The position numbers and the translations under genes are program-made. Positions 45,375 to 55,567 of a DNA stretch of 64,000 nt are shown here, in pieces. The DNA is taken from NCBI RefSeq assembly GCF_051912485.1, contig NZ_CP196822.1, positions 2,542,001 through 2,606,000 on the forward strand, written 5' to 3'. A model generated the notes under the pieces. It was not told where the DNA came from, did not search any database, and saw only the letters and a program-made list of their open reading frames with translations. This DNA is from Nitrobacter sp051912485. GTDB taxonomy: Bacteria; Pseudomonadota; Alphaproteobacteria; Rhizobiales; Xanthobacteraceae. Position 1 is the stretch's first letter. The number at the start of each line of letters is the position of its first letter.

Positions 45375-46166
45375 TCAGATCACGACCACCCTGGCGCCAA
45401 CGTGAACACGACCATAAAGATCGATCACGTCCTGGTTGCGCATCCGGATGCACCCGGACGATACGTTGGTGCCGATCGTCCAGGGCTCGTTGGAGCCGTG
45501 GATGCGGTAGAGTGAGGAACCGAGATACATGGCGCGGGCGCCGAGCGGATTCTGCGGTCCGCCTTCCATGTGGCGCGGCAGATCGGGACGACGCCTCAGC
45601 ATTTCTGCCGGCGGCGTCCAGTCCGGCCATTCCTTCTTGGCCGTGATCGTCTTGACGCCGGCCCACAGGAAGCCGGGTTTGCCGACGCCGACGCCGTAGC
45701 GCATTGCCTTGCCCTCGCCCTGCACGAGATAGAGAAACTTGCTCGACGTATCGATAACGATGGTTCCTGCAGCTTCCTTGCCTTGATAATCGACAAGCTG
45801 CCTCTCGAACTTCGGATCGAACGCGGGATGCGCGGCCTCGCTGGCATCCTGCTCAGGCATGATCTGCTGCGGCTCCGCCGCCTGCGGCTGCGGCGCATAG
45901 AGCGGGCGCTGATCATAGGGCTGCTGCTGGTAACGCGACCCCTGCTGCTGGTTGTCGCCGAACAGGAGCTCGATGAATCCGCCGCCCATATTAGACCGCT
46001 CCGCATATGCAAGGCGCTGCTCGGCCGACGGCTGCGGCGCGTACTGATCGGCATAGACGACGGTCGGCTCGGTGACAAACCTGGCTTGCGGTTCTCTCGC
46101 AAAGGCTTGCTGAAGGCCAGCAAGCGACACGCCCGCGAGGAGCGCGAGGGATAATTTTTTGAACAT
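45375..46166 (-). CDS. L,D-transpeptidase (YkuD family)
   Basis: A 263-residue exported enzyme (MFKKLSLALLAGVSLAGLQQ..AFA-R). The YkuD domain covers about residues 133-263: TIVIDTSSKFLYLVQGEGKA, NPLGARAMYLGSSLYRIHG (H223) and GTNVSSGCIRMRNQDV with the catalytic C239. Such enzymes make 3-3 peptidoglycan cross-links or attach proteins to the wall. A Gln/Pro/Tyr-rich linker of about 60 residues precedes the domain. ATG 46166 is chosen because it starts the signal peptide; the frame is open to 46217. Confidence 0.92.
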   Translation of the reverse strand: MFKKLSLALLAGVSLAGLQQAFAREPQARFVTEPTVVYADQYAPQPSAEQRLAYAERSNMGGGFIELLFGDNQQQGSRYQQQPYDQRPLYAPQPQAAEPQQIMPEQDASEAAHPAFDPKFERQLVDYQGKEAAGTIVIDTSSKFLYLVQGEGKAMRYGVGVGKPGFLWAGVKTITAKKEWPDWTPPAEMLRRRPDLPRHMEGGPQNPLGARAMYLGSSLYRIHGSNEPWTIGTNVSSGCIRMRNQDVIDLYGRVHVGARVVVI

Positions 46167-46479
46167 CGACGTACTCTGTACTGTTTCGCCGTGGGTGGTC
46201 GCCATGGGCGCGCGCAATGGCGCATCGCTGCCAGCGAAATTAAAATCAAAACCGCATCGGTTTGGTAAACGAAACCGACGTTTCGATTCACCACGTCGTC
46301 AATGCGACGCGGTTTTTTCCGGTAGCGTTTATTTTTGATGAACCGGAACCGACCATGGTTAATCACCCGTATAGGGCGGCAGATTGACGCGCGGTTCCCC
46401 GCGTGAACCTCATGTTAAAACAAGCCGGTATAAAACTCATAATATAACCGCATGGAATTGAGTAGAGCTGGGGAGTCTG
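46167..46479. other. Intergenic region without a visible gene
   Basis: These 313 bases separate the divergent L,D-transpeptidase and CheZ-like genes. Small palindromes are present (for example GAAACCGACGTTTC near 46276) and the right part is AT-richer, fitting promoters, but I see no convincing gene, RNA or named site. Confidence 0.5.
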
Positions 46480-47265
46480 ATGGCTGTTCAACGCAAGCCC
46501 TTCCGCGTCGAGGAAATCCTGACTGGCGGCACGCCGGTTATCGCAGCAGCCGTCGAAGACGACGCGCCAATGCCGGTGCATCGCGAGATCATGGCGGAGC
46601 TGCAGGCGATCCGCCAACAGATGGGAGCTCCGCGCCGCATTGACGCGACCGAGCCGGTCGCGGCCGACCGTGAAGCCATCAACCGCGAGGTTGCCGATGC
46701 GCAGGCGCTGCTGCAGACCTACCGTGCACAGATCGAACAGTGCGAAAAGCTCAAGACCGAACTCGATCTGATCTACGACGCCATCAACCGCACCAAGCAG
46801 GAAATCGCGGTTCTGCATGGCAAGAGTTTCAGCGGCGACGAGATGGCTAAGGTTACCGACGAGCTTGGCGCCGTGGTAGGCGGCACCGAGCAAGCGACGC
46901 AACACATTCTGGAGGCCGCCGAGGCTATCGATCAGTCGGCCGGCGCCTTGTCCAAGGCAGCGTCACCGGAACAGGCACGGTTGCTGAGCGAGGAAATCCA
47001 GGAACGCGTGATCTCGATTTTCGAGGCCTGCAACTTCCAGGATCTCACCGGACAGCGCATCGCCAAGGTGATGGGCACCATGAAGTTCATCGAGCATCAT
47101 ATCAATGTCATGATGGACATCTGGGGTGGCGTCGACGCAATCCGGGCTCATGCTCCGCCGATCATGGACGATCGCGTGGGCGACGCCAAGCTTCTGAACG
47201 GTCCGAAGCTCGACGGCGACGAGGGGCACGCCTCACAGGACGATATCGACGCGCTGTTCGGTTAG
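46480..47265 (+). CDS. CheZ-like CheY-P phosphatase
   Basis: A 261-residue, mostly helical protein. Residues about 65-200 form long helices, and FEACNFQDLTGQRIAKVM contains D188-x-x-x-Q192, the D-x-x-x-Q catalytic signature of CheZ. After a flexible Gly/Asp-rich linker the C-terminus is SQDDIDALFG, resembling the CheY-binding peptide SQxEIDALL at the N-terminus of FliM. Both features fit a phosphatase acting on CheY-P (a cheY lies at 10223). ATG 46480 follows GGGGAG. An intrinsic terminator sits 30 bases after the stop. Confidence 0.8.
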   Translation: MAVQRKPFRVEEILTGGTPVIAAAVEDDAPMPVHREIMAELQAIRQQMGAPRRIDATEPVAADREAINREVADAQALLQTYRAQIEQCEKLKTELDLIYDAINRTKQEIAVLHGKSFSGDEMAKVTDELGAVVGGTEQATQHILEAAEAIDQSAGALSKAASPEQARLLSEEIQERVISIFEACNFQDLTGQRIAKVMGTMKFIEHHINVMMDIWGGVDAIRAHAPPIMDDRVGDAKLLNGPKLDGDEGHASQDDIDALFG

Positions 47266-47295
47266 CCTCCAGGAAGCTCCACATCCTTCATTGAG

Positions 47296-47327
47296 AATGC
47301 CCGGCCGTCGCGCCGGGCATTTGTTTT
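47296..47327 (+). terminator. Intrinsic terminator after the CheZ-like gene
   Basis: A perfect 10-base stem AATGCCCGGC / GCCGGGCATT with a six-base loop is followed by TGTTTT. Confidence 0.8.
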
Positions 47328-47358
47328 GAATCGATCGGCTTCAAGTCGCGCAGCCCGG

Positions 47359-47919
47359 CTAATGCGCCTGTGGCTTTGCCGCCGTGTGGCGGGGGGGCGA
47401 CGCAGCCGCCGCGGCCGAGCAGCGGACATAGACCATGTTGCCGTAGCGGGTCGCCGCATCAGGGTCGATAAAGCGCGTGACCAGAACACGGCCGTCGAAG
47501 GAAACAATCTCGCGATCTTTCGCGCCACCGGCGGGGCCTTCCGGTCCGATATAGTTCTTGCCGCTCTGGCTACCCTTCAACCGCAATTCCTGCGGCGTCG
47601 CCTCGTCGGCGAGATGCATAATCACACCACCATTGGCACCTGCGCCGATCACATAGGGATTCCGGCATTGCGCCTTGGCTGCAGCTTCGGTCCGCGGCCG
47701 GTCGCCCGGATTTTGATAGGATGCGAGGCCCCAGCGTCCGACGAGTTCCTCGGCGCGGACTGTAGCCGGAATTTCGGGCTCAACTGCCGACTGGGGAGGC
47801 TGGGCCGGCTGGGGCGATAGTCCGATCGACCCGATCGACCCGCACCCACCGAGAAACACCGCAATGGCCGCAGCCGCCCCAAGGTTCAAAGCCGCGCGTC
47901 CGCCGTCTGATCTGACCAT
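47359..47919 (-). CDS. Exported lipoprotein of unknown function
   Basis: A 186-residue protein MVRSDGGRAALNLGAAAAIA with lipobox FLGGC-GS, so cysteine about 25 is probably lipidated after LspA cleavage. The mature part has a Pro/Gln-rich lead (LSPQPAQPPQSAVEPEI) and a folded segment (LVGRWGLASYQNPGDR, AQCRNPYVIGAG, LKGSQSGKNYIGPEGP, VSFDGRVLVTRFID). ATG 47919 gives a normal signal; the frame is open to 47958. No family recognised with confidence. Confidence 0.75.
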   Translation of the reverse strand: MVRSDGGRAALNLGAAAAIAVFLGGCGSIGSIGLSPQPAQPPQSAVEPEIPATVRAEELVGRWGLASYQNPGDRPRTEAAAKAQCRNPYVIGAGANGGVIMHLADEATPQELRLKGSQSGKNYIGPEGPAGGAKDREIVSFDGRVLVTRFIDPDAATRYGNMVYVRCSAAAAASPPRHTAAKPQAH

Positions 47920-48073
47920 TGTAATATTTCCCCGACCGAATTCCCGACCGCCGCGCACCTAGCAGCCGGGCTTAAGAATGTGGCTGCAGCAACCTTACCC
48001 CGTGATCGCAGGGACGCCACGACATGATTTGCACTATCCTACACGCCCCTCACCAACGGCTTAAGGGGCTTGC

Positions 48074-48102
48074 TTGACAGCATGGCTGTCAGGCCATATT
48101 CC
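48074..48102 (+). promoter_or_regulatory. groESL promoter (sigma70-type)
   Basis: TTGACA at 48074-48079 and TATTCC at 48097-48102 are separated by 17 bases, placed just upstream of the CIRCE-like operator and about 124 bases before the groES ATG. Confidence 0.7.
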
Positions 48103-48111
48103 CGCCAACGA

Positions 48112-48138
48112 TTAGCACTCTCGGAACATGATTGCCAA
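48112..48138 (+). promoter_or_regulatory. CIRCE-like HrcA operator, right half degenerate
   Basis: TTAGCACTC (perfect left half) is followed by nine bases and GATTGCCAA, which matches the right half GAGTGCTAA at seven of nine positions. Spacing is exact for CIRCE. HrcA would repress groESL here; the two mismatches suggest weaker binding than a perfect operator. Confidence 0.75.
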
Positions 48139-48225
48139 AGATGCGAATCGCTTGAGCGCTTCGATCCGACGCATGCATTCCGTCGATGGCAATTCAAAGT
48201 CCTGCGAACCCCCGAAGGAGCCGCC

Positions 48226-48522
48226 ATGGCTAAAACCAAATTTCGTCCGCTGCATGACCGTGTTGTGGTCAAACGCATCGATGCCGAGGAAAAGACCAAA
48301 GGCGGCATCATCATTCCTGACACCGTCAGAGAAAAGCCGTCTCAGGGCGAGGTCGTGGCCATCGGCCCCGGGGGACGGGACGAAGCCGGCAAGCTGGTTC
48401 CCATCGACGTCAAGGTCGGCGACAAGGTGCTGTTCGGCAAATGGTCGGGCACCGAGATCAAGCTCGACGGCCAGGATCTCCTGATCATGAAGGAGTCCGA
48501 CATCATGGGCGTGACCGGCTAA
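48226..48522 (+). CDS. groES: Co-chaperonin GroES
   Basis: A 98-residue 10-kDa chaperonin: FRPLHDRVVVKRIDAEEKTK, the mobile-loop GGIIIPDTVREKPSQGEVVA and KVLFGKWSGTEIKLDGQDL, LIMKESDIMGV. The heptamer caps GroEL. Start ATG 48226 follows GAAGGAG. Upstream lie a sigma70-type promoter and a CIRCE-like operator, so expression is probably HrcA-controlled. groEL follows after 143 bases that contain a long-arm hairpin. Confidence 0.98.
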   Translation: MAKTKFRPLHDRVVVKRIDAEEKTKGGIIIPDTVREKPSQGEVVAIGPGGRDEAGKLVPIDVKVGDKVLFGKWSGTEIKLDGQDLLIMKESDIMGVTG

Positions 48523-48534
48523 AGCCTGGGTGAC

Positions 48535-48583
48535 CCAGTATTCCGACGCGCTGCGATTGAACATGGCCGTCGCGGGATACTGG
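48535..48583 (+). promoter_or_regulatory. Hairpin in the groES-groEL gap
   Basis: CCAGTATTCCG (48535-48545) can pair with CGGGATACTGG (48573-48583), 11 pairs with one G-U, across a 27-base loop. There is no following U-run, so it is not a standard terminator. A processing or stabilising role is inference. Confidence 0.45.
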
Positions 48584-48665
48584 ATCATCTGCTTTCGCAG
48601 ATGACACAGCACGGCGTTTGTAAAGCTCTGCGGAAAACATTTTTGCTCAATCAAGGAACCATCAA

Positions 48666-50294
<1,629 letters not shown>

Positions 50295-50323
50295 CCGAGT
50301 CCGCCGCTGCGGATGTCAGTATC

Positions 50324-50353
50324 GAAGGCCGCCTCCGGGCGGCCTTCTTTTCT
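50324..50353 (+). terminator. Intrinsic terminator of groESL
   Basis: A perfect 10-base stem GAAGGCCGCC / GGCGGCCTTC with a TCCG loop is followed by TTTTCT. Confidence 0.88.
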
Positions 50354-50369
50354 GGATAAGCAGACTTAG

Positions 50370-50477
50370 CAGACAGTTGAAAAGTCTCAGCAGGTCATTC
50401 CCCGATTCGCAATTGCGCATCTGCGATCGCCGCTATCGTGGTGTCCGGAATGACAGCGAAAGTTTTTCAGCGGCCTG
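50370..50477. mobile_element. MITE-like element with IS5-type ends
   Basis: The left end (TTAG|CAGACAGTTGAAAAG) and the right end read inward (CTAG|CAGGCCGCTGAAAAACT) resemble the terminal repeats of the IS5-like element at 28390-29660 (CAGT(T/C)TGCTGAAAAA), and both are bordered by a YTAR tetranucleotide. The 108-base interior has an inverted GGTCATTCC / GGAATGAC pair and a core block shared with 299-323. No coding capacity. Mobilisation by a related transposase is inferred. Confidence 0.6.
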
Positions 50478-50517
50478 CTAGGCTGAAACGAGATTCGGAT
50501 AGTCGGGGAGTTGGACG

Positions 50518-51717
50518 ATGCGCGCGCTGCTGTGGTGCCTGGGCGGGCTGGTGGTGGTTTCACCCAACTTGCTGTTCGCGCAGGACAGGCCGCTCCCCAA
50601 AGCGATGCCTGGCAGCGCCGAGGTGCGATACTTCACCTCCATCGACGGGCTGATGGAAGGCAATGCCGACGTCATCCTCAAGGAAACGCGCCAGGGCAAG
50701 ACCGTCACAGGCGCCGTTCTCGACGTGTGTTACCCCGCAGAAAAAGGCTCCGATCGCAAGGACCGCTTCGTCGTCAACCTCTCGGTGAACGGCTCGACCC
50801 TGACCGGCACGACCCAAAGCATCGGCGGCAAGTTGCCGGTCGCGGTGACGCTCACCCGCAAGCCCACCGGCGATACGTTCGAGTTCGACGGCCGGGTCAG
50901 CGTTGGCCAGACCGTCACCAAGGTGACGTCGACGGACAACGCCGACCTAAGCGAGGCCGAGTTCAACGACGCCCGGACAACCGACGACGGCGTCACCGCA
51001 ACGCCGAAGGATTTCACCGAAGTGTCGCCCGAAGCAATCGCCGTGAAAGTCAAACTCGACGCGGCGGCCGATTTGCTCAAGGGGCTGAGGGGACAAAATG
51101 TCGAGGTGGCGCTGAACAGCCTCGAGGTGACGTGTGAGGCGCTGCGGGCCGGCGCGCAGGTCATCGACATCAACGTCGATCCGGAGCGCGCGCCCTCGGT
51201 CATCGCCCGATTAAAGGCATCGCCCGGCGTGATCGCCGCCGGCTGGAGCACCGGCATGTTCGACATGGAACGCACCATCCGGTTTCCGGCAGCGGAATGG
51301 CGCACCAACGGCAAGCTCAATCGTGACAAGCTTGCGACAGCCATCTCCAGCGTGCTGGAAAAAGCCCTGGACGCAAAGCCGGTGTCAACAAAATGGAGTG
51401 ACGACATCGGCAAGCTGACACTGACCTTCAAACGACCGAGCGAGGTGGTTCCGGCACTCGGGCTTACCGACACCGTCGAGGTGACCGCGTTGCCTGGCCC
51501 CGACAAGCCCGGCGGGTCCGATCACATCATGCTCTGGGTCGGCGTCCCATCGACGACCACCACGGACGAAACCGAGGGGCCGAAACTCAACTTGGCCGAC
51601 GACTCGTCCGCAGGCGACGACGAGGGTGGCGAGACCGACAACAGCGGCGCGGTCGATGCGCTGGCGAAGCAGTTCAAGGCCCAACGCTGGGACGCCGACA
51701 AATCGGCCTGGAAATAA
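50518..51717 (+). CDS. Large exported protein of unknown function
   Basis: A 399-residue protein with signal peptide (MRALLWCLGGLVVVSPNLLFA-Q). The mature chain looks like beta-rich repeats (VRYFTSIDGLMEGNADVIL, DRFVVNLSVNGSTLTGTTQS, TFEFDGRVSVGQTVTKV), then a long second half with AALNSLEVTCEALR-like helices, and an acidic C-terminus (DDSSAGDDEGGETDNSG) before AKQFKAQRWDADKSAWK. GGGGAG precedes ATG 50518. I do not recognise the family; it stands alone after the MITE-like element. Confidence 0.7.
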   Translation: MRALLWCLGGLVVVSPNLLFAQDRPLPKAMPGSAEVRYFTSIDGLMEGNADVILKETRQGKTVTGAVLDVCYPAEKGSDRKDRFVVNLSVNGSTLTGTTQSIGGKLPVAVTLTRKPTGDTFEFDGRVSVGQTVTKVTSTDNADLSEAEFNDARTTDDGVTATPKDFTEVSPEAIAVKVKLDAAADLLKGLRGQNVEVALNSLEVTCEALRAGAQVIDINVDPERAPSVIARLKASPGVIAAGWSTGMFDMERTIRFPAAEWRTNGKLNRDKLATAISSVLEKALDAKPVSTKWSDDIGKLTLTFKRPSEVVPALGLTDTVEVTALPGPDKPGGSDHIMLWVGVPSTTTTDETEGPKLNLADDSSAGDDEGGETDNSGAVDALAKQFKAQRWDADKSAWK

Positions 51718-51770
51718 CAGCGCGCCGGCTCTTCGCAGCACATTGCGATCCGTGCGCGCGTGATCCGGAT

Positions 51771-52184
51771 CTAGTTTGTATTGAGATGAAAGCGCAGCGT
51801 GGTCGGTCCAACGAACGAGACCTCGTCGCCCTGCCGCTCCCAGGTGCCCGCAGCAGAGAGCGCCGCAACCAGACTGTCGTCGGCCTGCGCCTTCTCAGGC
51901 GGACAGGAGCGGTTCTCCAGCGAGCCCGCTACGAAGATGACCGTGCTGCCGGCAACCGAGAACTGCCCCTTGCCGGCCTTGCACCACAATTCGAGCTTGG
52001 CCTCGCCGCTGTTGCCTATTTCCAGCGACGGCAGCCGCCTCGAACCAGGCTGGGGCGGCGCATCCAGCGTCATCTCGAGGCCGAAAGGAAATCCATCCTC
52101 CGCCGATGCCGGCCATGCACCCATGCTTCCGACCGCGATCACGACCGCAACCGCGCCGCACCGGAAGCCAAACCTTGCAGCCAT
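51771..52184 (-). CDS. Small exported META-domain-like protein
   Basis: A 137-residue protein MAARFGFRCGAVAVVIAVGS with cleavage near ASA-E. The mature 110 residues read as a beta sandwich: LEIGNSGEAKLELWCKAGKG, QFSVAGSTVIFVAGSLENRSC and GTWERQGDEVSFVGPTTLRF, which recalls META/HslJ-type domains (G-x-W, threshold LRFH). Two cysteines may pair. ATG 52184 opens the signal peptide; the frame is open farther upstream. Assignment to META is tentative. Confidence 0.6.
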   Translation of the reverse strand: MAARFGFRCGAVAVVIAVGSMGAWPASAEDGFPFGLEMTLDAPPQPGSRRLPSLEIGNSGEAKLELWCKAGKGQFSVAGSTVIFVAGSLENRSCPPEKAQADDSLVAALSAAGTWERQGDEVSFVGPTTLRFHLNTN

Positions 52185-52344
52185 CTGCCCTCGTCGAATG
52201 ATGATCGCAACACCGATCGAACCTGCGCGCCCTTCTACAGCGAGGATTCGCCGACGTGAAGCCCGCTTCGTGCCCGAGGTCCATTCGCGGGGCAACGATC
52301 GCCTCCCCACCCCTGACTTCACAGCGCGGCGAAAAGAGAGCTGA

Positions 52345-53355
52345 CTATTTCAGGCTGGTCATCGCCGTCAGGTCAGCCGACAGCTTGGCGATGAAAGTCG
52401 CGCCGCACCAGTTGGACCCGGCACCGCTCGGATTGATGTCGGTGAAGCTGCCGTTGAGCGGAGCCCTGAAATCCGACGTGAAGGCGTTGCAATCACCCTT
52501 CGACAGGTCGCTGTCGGAATAGCGCAAATCCAGCGTGAACACCTTGTAGGTGAAGCCAAGGCCGATGTTCCAGGTGTTGTAATCGGCATACTTGATGCCA
52601 TTGGGAAACGGACCTGCAAAGCCAGCCGCGGCAACGCCGGTGCCGTAGAACGAGTCCGACGTTCCGAGCCACTGGCGGCCGAACTCACCTGACACGTAAA
52701 TGCCTACGCCGCTGCTGCCGAATACGGTGGCGGGCGCGGTGTACTTGGCGGTGATCGATGAATAATTGCCCCAGGCACCGGTGTTCAGGAAGTTCGGGGA
52801 ATAGTACTCGTTCAGGCCGACCGCCCAGTTGTCGTTGATGGTGTAGTTCCCCTTGGCGAAGCCTTCGAAGAAGCTCACGTCCTTCTTCATGACGTTGCCG
52901 TTGAACAGAGCGATTGCACCGGTATCACCCGGACAGAGCGCGCCGAGACCGGCGGGCGCGGTATCAACGCAGGTGCCACCCGGATACAGGTAGCCCCAGA
53001 CCCCAAAGTCGAAGGCAAAGGCGCCGAAGGTCGGACGGATACCGCCGTAGATATCGACTTCGGCCGCGGCACGGTTGGCGAAGGAGATGCTCTCGACCGA
53101 CGAGCCGACGTAAAGCTGCAGATCCTTGGTAACGTTGTAACGGGGCTCGAAGTAAGCGGTCACGGACGGCTTGTGGTTCGACTGCGTCACGCCGCGGAAC
53201 ACGTAGTCGCTCATGACGCCGGCGCCGAAGGCAATGTCCCACGGATCGAACGCAACCGGAGGCGGCGCTCTATAGGCCTTCACCGCCATATCCGCCGCCA
53301 GCGCCGAACTTGCCGTCATCGCCAGCGCCGTTGCCGCCAGGACCATTTTCTTCAT
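52345..53355 (-). CDS. TIGR02001-type outer-membrane beta-barrel protein
   Basis: A 336-residue protein with signal peptide (MKKMVLAATALAMTASSALA-A). The mature part has alternating beta strands with aromatic girdles: IAFGAGVMSDYVFRGVTQSN is the signature of TIGR02001 proteins, followed by YFEPRYNVTKDLQLYVGSSV, EVDIYGGIRPTFGAFAFDFG and a C-terminal FIAKLSADLTAMTSLK. Members form gram-negative outer-membrane barrels of unknown specificity. A pair of cysteine sites (GTCVD, ALCPGD; GDCNAF, NWCGAT) could form loop disulfides. Confidence 0.85.
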   Translation of the reverse strand: MKKMVLAATALAMTASSALAADMAVKAYRAPPPVAFDPWDIAFGAGVMSDYVFRGVTQSNHKPSVTAYFEPRYNVTKDLQLYVGSSVESISFANRAAAEVDIYGGIRPTFGAFAFDFGVWGYLYPGGTCVDTAPAGLGALCPGDTGAIALFNGNVMKKDVSFFEGFAKGNYTINDNWAVGLNEYYSPNFLNTGAWGNYSSITAKYTAPATVFGSSGVGIYVSGEFGRQWLGTSDSFYGTGVAAAGFAGPFPNGIKYADYNTWNIGLGFTYKVFTLDLRYSDSDLSKGDCNAFTSDFRAPLNGSFTDINPSGAGSNWCGATFIAKLSADLTAMTSLK

Positions 53356-53792
53356 GACGAACCCCCATCCGCCGAAAAACAGCTCAAGTCTCGAAGGCCA
53401 CGGAAGGCAACCGACGCTTGGCCGAAAATGATTTGAGCGCAAATGATTCCCATTTCGTTAACCATACTGAGGCCAACGGCAAAAACCGGGAAGCCGAAAT
53501 AGCGAGCATTTGCTGCCTATTTGGGCGTTCCGGCCGGTTTGCAACAGGCTGTTCGCCGGTGTTGCCAATATCAATCACCAGATTTGAGCGGCTCGGCGAT
53601 CGGGCGGGGCCCGCGCCTACCGCACATCACGCCGACAACGACGGCGCGCCCGACAGCCGTCGAACCCCTTCAATGAAAAGGGCCGCAGCGGAGACGCTAC
53701 GACCCGGATTCAAGTCAGATTTGCGTTCCATTAATTCCGAAGTTCGCACGGAACATTTGCCGCACAGAGATGCGAACTTCGGAATCGGAATG
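53356..53792. other. Intergenic region with a 15-base inverted repeat
   Basis: These 437 bases lie downstream of the histone-H1-like gene and upstream of the outer-membrane protein gene, both on the minus strand. The promoter of the latter should be in the right part. Perfect 15-base arms ATTCCGAAGTTCGCA (53734-53748) and its complement (53771-53785) end seven bases before the stop of the histone-like gene. I see no gene. Confidence 0.6.
53734..53785 (-). terminator. Hairpin after the histone-H1-like gene
   Basis: Perfect 15-base arms (see 53734-53748 and 53771-53785) with a 22-base loop directly follow the stop on the minus strand. There is no U-run afterwards, so it may stabilise the mRNA end or act with Rho rather than as a simple intrinsic terminator. 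Confidence 0.5.
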
Positions 53793-54227
53793 CTAGTTGT
53801 TGTTCTCGCCTGAACCCGATCCGTGATCCAGCGCAAAATCGGTGCGGCCAACGGACGATGACGAAACGACGGGCTCGGGCAGGGCCCAACTCGTGGACGG
53901 CGTAGCGCTGACCGCGGGCTTTCGTGCGGCACGCTTGGCTGCGGTCTTTTTCGTCGAAGCCCTGCGTTTGGCCGCCGGCTTGCTTGCGGCTTTCTTGGCT
54001 TTCTTAGCGGCTTTCTTTGCAGTTTTCCTCGGAGATTTCTTTGCCGATTTTTTGGCGGTTTTTTTGGCGGATTTCTTCGCAGATTTCTTCTTCGCCGCCT
54101 TCTTTCTCGAAGCCGTTTTCACCGCCTTCTTCGCGGATTTCTTCACCGATTTCTTCTTCGCCGCTACAGCCTTCTTCTTGCTCTTCTTGGCCTTAACGCT
54201 CTTCGCCTTCCGGGATTTCTTAGCCAT
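53793..54227 (-). CDS. Histone H1-like Lys/Ala-rich nucleoid protein
   Basis: A 144-residue protein. Residues 2-105 are almost only Lys, Ala, Ser, Thr and Arg in repeats of the AKKSAKK / KTAKK kind, like eukaryotic H1 tails, chlamydial Hc2 and bacterial AlgP/HupN tails. The C-terminal 40 residues change to an acidic/neutral segment (PSTSWALPEPVVSSSSVGRT, FALDHGSGSG). DNA or RNA binding is inferred from composition. AGGAGG eight bases upstream fixes ATG 54227. The gene starts 24 bases after the glcF stop on the same strand. Confidence 0.8.
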   Translation of the reverse strand: MAKKSRKAKSVKAKKSKKKAVAAKKKSVKKSAKKAVKTASRKKAAKKKSAKKSAKKTAKKSAKKSPRKTAKKAAKKAKKAASKPAAKRRASTKKTAAKRAARKPAVSATPSTSWALPEPVVSSSSVGRTDFALDHGSGSGENNN

Positions 54228-54250
54228 CGTGGTCCTCCTGTTGCCGGCGA

Positions 54251-55563
<1,313 letters not shown>

Positions 55564-55567
<4 letters not shown>

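Larger units (their letters stand above)
47920..48225. other. Intergenic regulatory region upstream of groESL
   Basis: This 306-base gap between the divergent lipoprotein gene and groES holds the groESL promoter (48074-48102) and CIRCE-like operator (48112-48138), listed separately. I see no gene in the rest. Confidence 0.7.

Noticed and set aside
53793..54227. The Lys/Ala-rich gene as a non-coding tandem repeat
   Set aside because: A strong ribosome site, a single long frame and a non-repetitive C-terminus support a real protein.
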